Position numbers and translations under genes: made by a program. From the NCBI GenBank assembly GCA_041483675.1, contig JBGPGE010000116.1, forward strand, positions 1 to 13,719: a stretch of DNA of 13,719 nt. Reading direction: 5' to 3'. Shown one piece after another: positions 13,431 through 13,719 of the stretch. The notes under the pieces are model-generated. The model ran no database searches. It saw only the letters and a program-made list of their open reading frames with translations, and was not told the origin of the DNA. Origin of the DNA: 2-12-FULL-60-19 sp041483675. Lineage in GTDB: Bacteria; Desulfobacterota; Binatia; UBA9968. The first letter of the stretch is position 1. Each line of letters begins with the position of its first letter.

Positions 13431-13719
13431 TGGACGTTGTCTCGACCGCCGCCGAAACCAAAATGCGGGATCAGTTTCAGCCCGGCGCCTTCATCGGAAC
13501 GATCCTCACCACCAGCGGCATCCTCGACACCGTCAACGTCTATCACGGCGTCTCCGGCTGTCACGCGATGGCGCAGCATCTGCGCGGCGACCACGTGCCC
13601 AACGGCGGCTACGTGCCGGTGGTGGGAACGGGCTTTCTCGAAAATGACGCGATCATGGGAGGGGCGAAGAAGCTCGAACAGACTCTGAGATTGGTCGCGC
13701 AGGGAAAACTCGCGGTCAA
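13427..13719 (+). CDS. nitrogenase-like component 1, K-like (beta) subunit, 3' end beyond the window
   Basis: The frame starts at the first of two consecutive ATG codons, overlapping the D-like stop (ATGA, 13427-13430), with GGAGG ten bases upstream, and stays open to the right edge (97 codons plus two bases). The segment FQPGAFIGTILTTSGILDTVNVYHGVSGC matches the NifK/BchZ N-terminal pattern CQP-GA-----GI-----VHG--GC. C45 corresponds to NifK C95, but the first NifK ligand (C70 in CQP) is F17 here and no other cysteine precedes C45. The later NDAIMGGAKKLEQTL helix is also typical. It should pair with the D-like subunit as a heterotetramer that binds a redox cluster between subunits. Electrons would come from a NifH-like Fe protein, which is not in the window. 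Confidence 0.88.
   Translation, partial: MMDVVSTAAETKMRDQFQPGAFIGTILTTSGILDTVNVYHGVSGCHAMAQHLRGDHVPNGGYVPVVGTGFLENDAIMGGAKKLEQTLRLVAQGKLAV

Noticed and set aside
11907..13719. True molybdenum nitrogenase (nifDK)
   Set aside because: The cofactor ligands matching NifD C275 and H442 are missing, and the K-like subunit lacks the first cluster cysteine. No nif assembly genes are visible.
1..13719. CRISPR arrays, tRNA or rRNA genes, insertion sequence transposases
   Set aside because: None was seen on either strand: no regularly spaced repeats, no tRNA cloverleaf motifs, and no transposase-like proteins.

Overview
The window is GC-rich, tightly packed bacterial DNA. Its pattern of many NMT1/THI5-type ABC substrate-binding proteins, UbiD-family decarboxylases and an orphan-looking nitrogenase-like gene pair resembles uncultivated soil or subsurface lineages such as Tectomicrobia, Rokubacteria, Binatota or Desulfobacterota-like bacteria. 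That placement is an impression from gene content; no rRNA or marker gene is present to test it.

Left part, minus strand (1-5256). Reading in the direction of transcription from 5256: a UbiD-family decarboxylase (UbiD-2), a 64-residue zinc-ribbon protein, a second UbiD-family decarboxylase (UbiD-1), an ABC substrate-binding protein (SBP-2), then a 319-bp spacer and another substrate-binding protein (SBP-1) that runs off the left edge. The spacer holds a decayed HigA-type antitoxin gene on the plus strand and a possible 33-codon lipoprotein frame that overlaps the SBP-1 start.

Middle part, plus strand (5546-10549). An aldehyde dehydrogenase is followed by a complete ABC importer: substrate-binding protein SBP-3, two permeases and an ATPase, the last three joined by 4-base ATGA overlaps or very short gaps. 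The 289-bp divergent spacer between UbiD-2 and the dehydrogenase carries two sigma-54 (-24/-12) promoter candidates, one firing each way at a sensible distance from its gene. This suggests co-ordinated, activator-dependent expression of decarboxylation, aldehyde oxidation and uptake of an organic substrate, possibly an aromatic acid (inference).

Right part, plus strand (10550-13719). A palindromic repeat of about 94 bp, a further substrate-binding protein (SBP-4), another sigma-54 candidate, then two overlapping genes for a nitrogenase-like reductase: a complete D-like subunit and the first 97 codons of a K-like subunit. The D-like subunit keeps cluster-type cysteines but lacks both residues that hold FeMo-cofactor in NifD. 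The K-like subunit lacks the first NifK cluster cysteine but keeps the second. This is a 3+1 arrangement like chlorophyllide oxidoreductase BchYZ and is not that of a true nitrogenase. No NifH-like gene is inside the window; it would be expected downstream.

The best candidate for something undescribed is the nitrogenase-like reductase, with its own solute-binding protein upstream and a promoter class shared with the UbiD/aldehyde dehydrogenase module.
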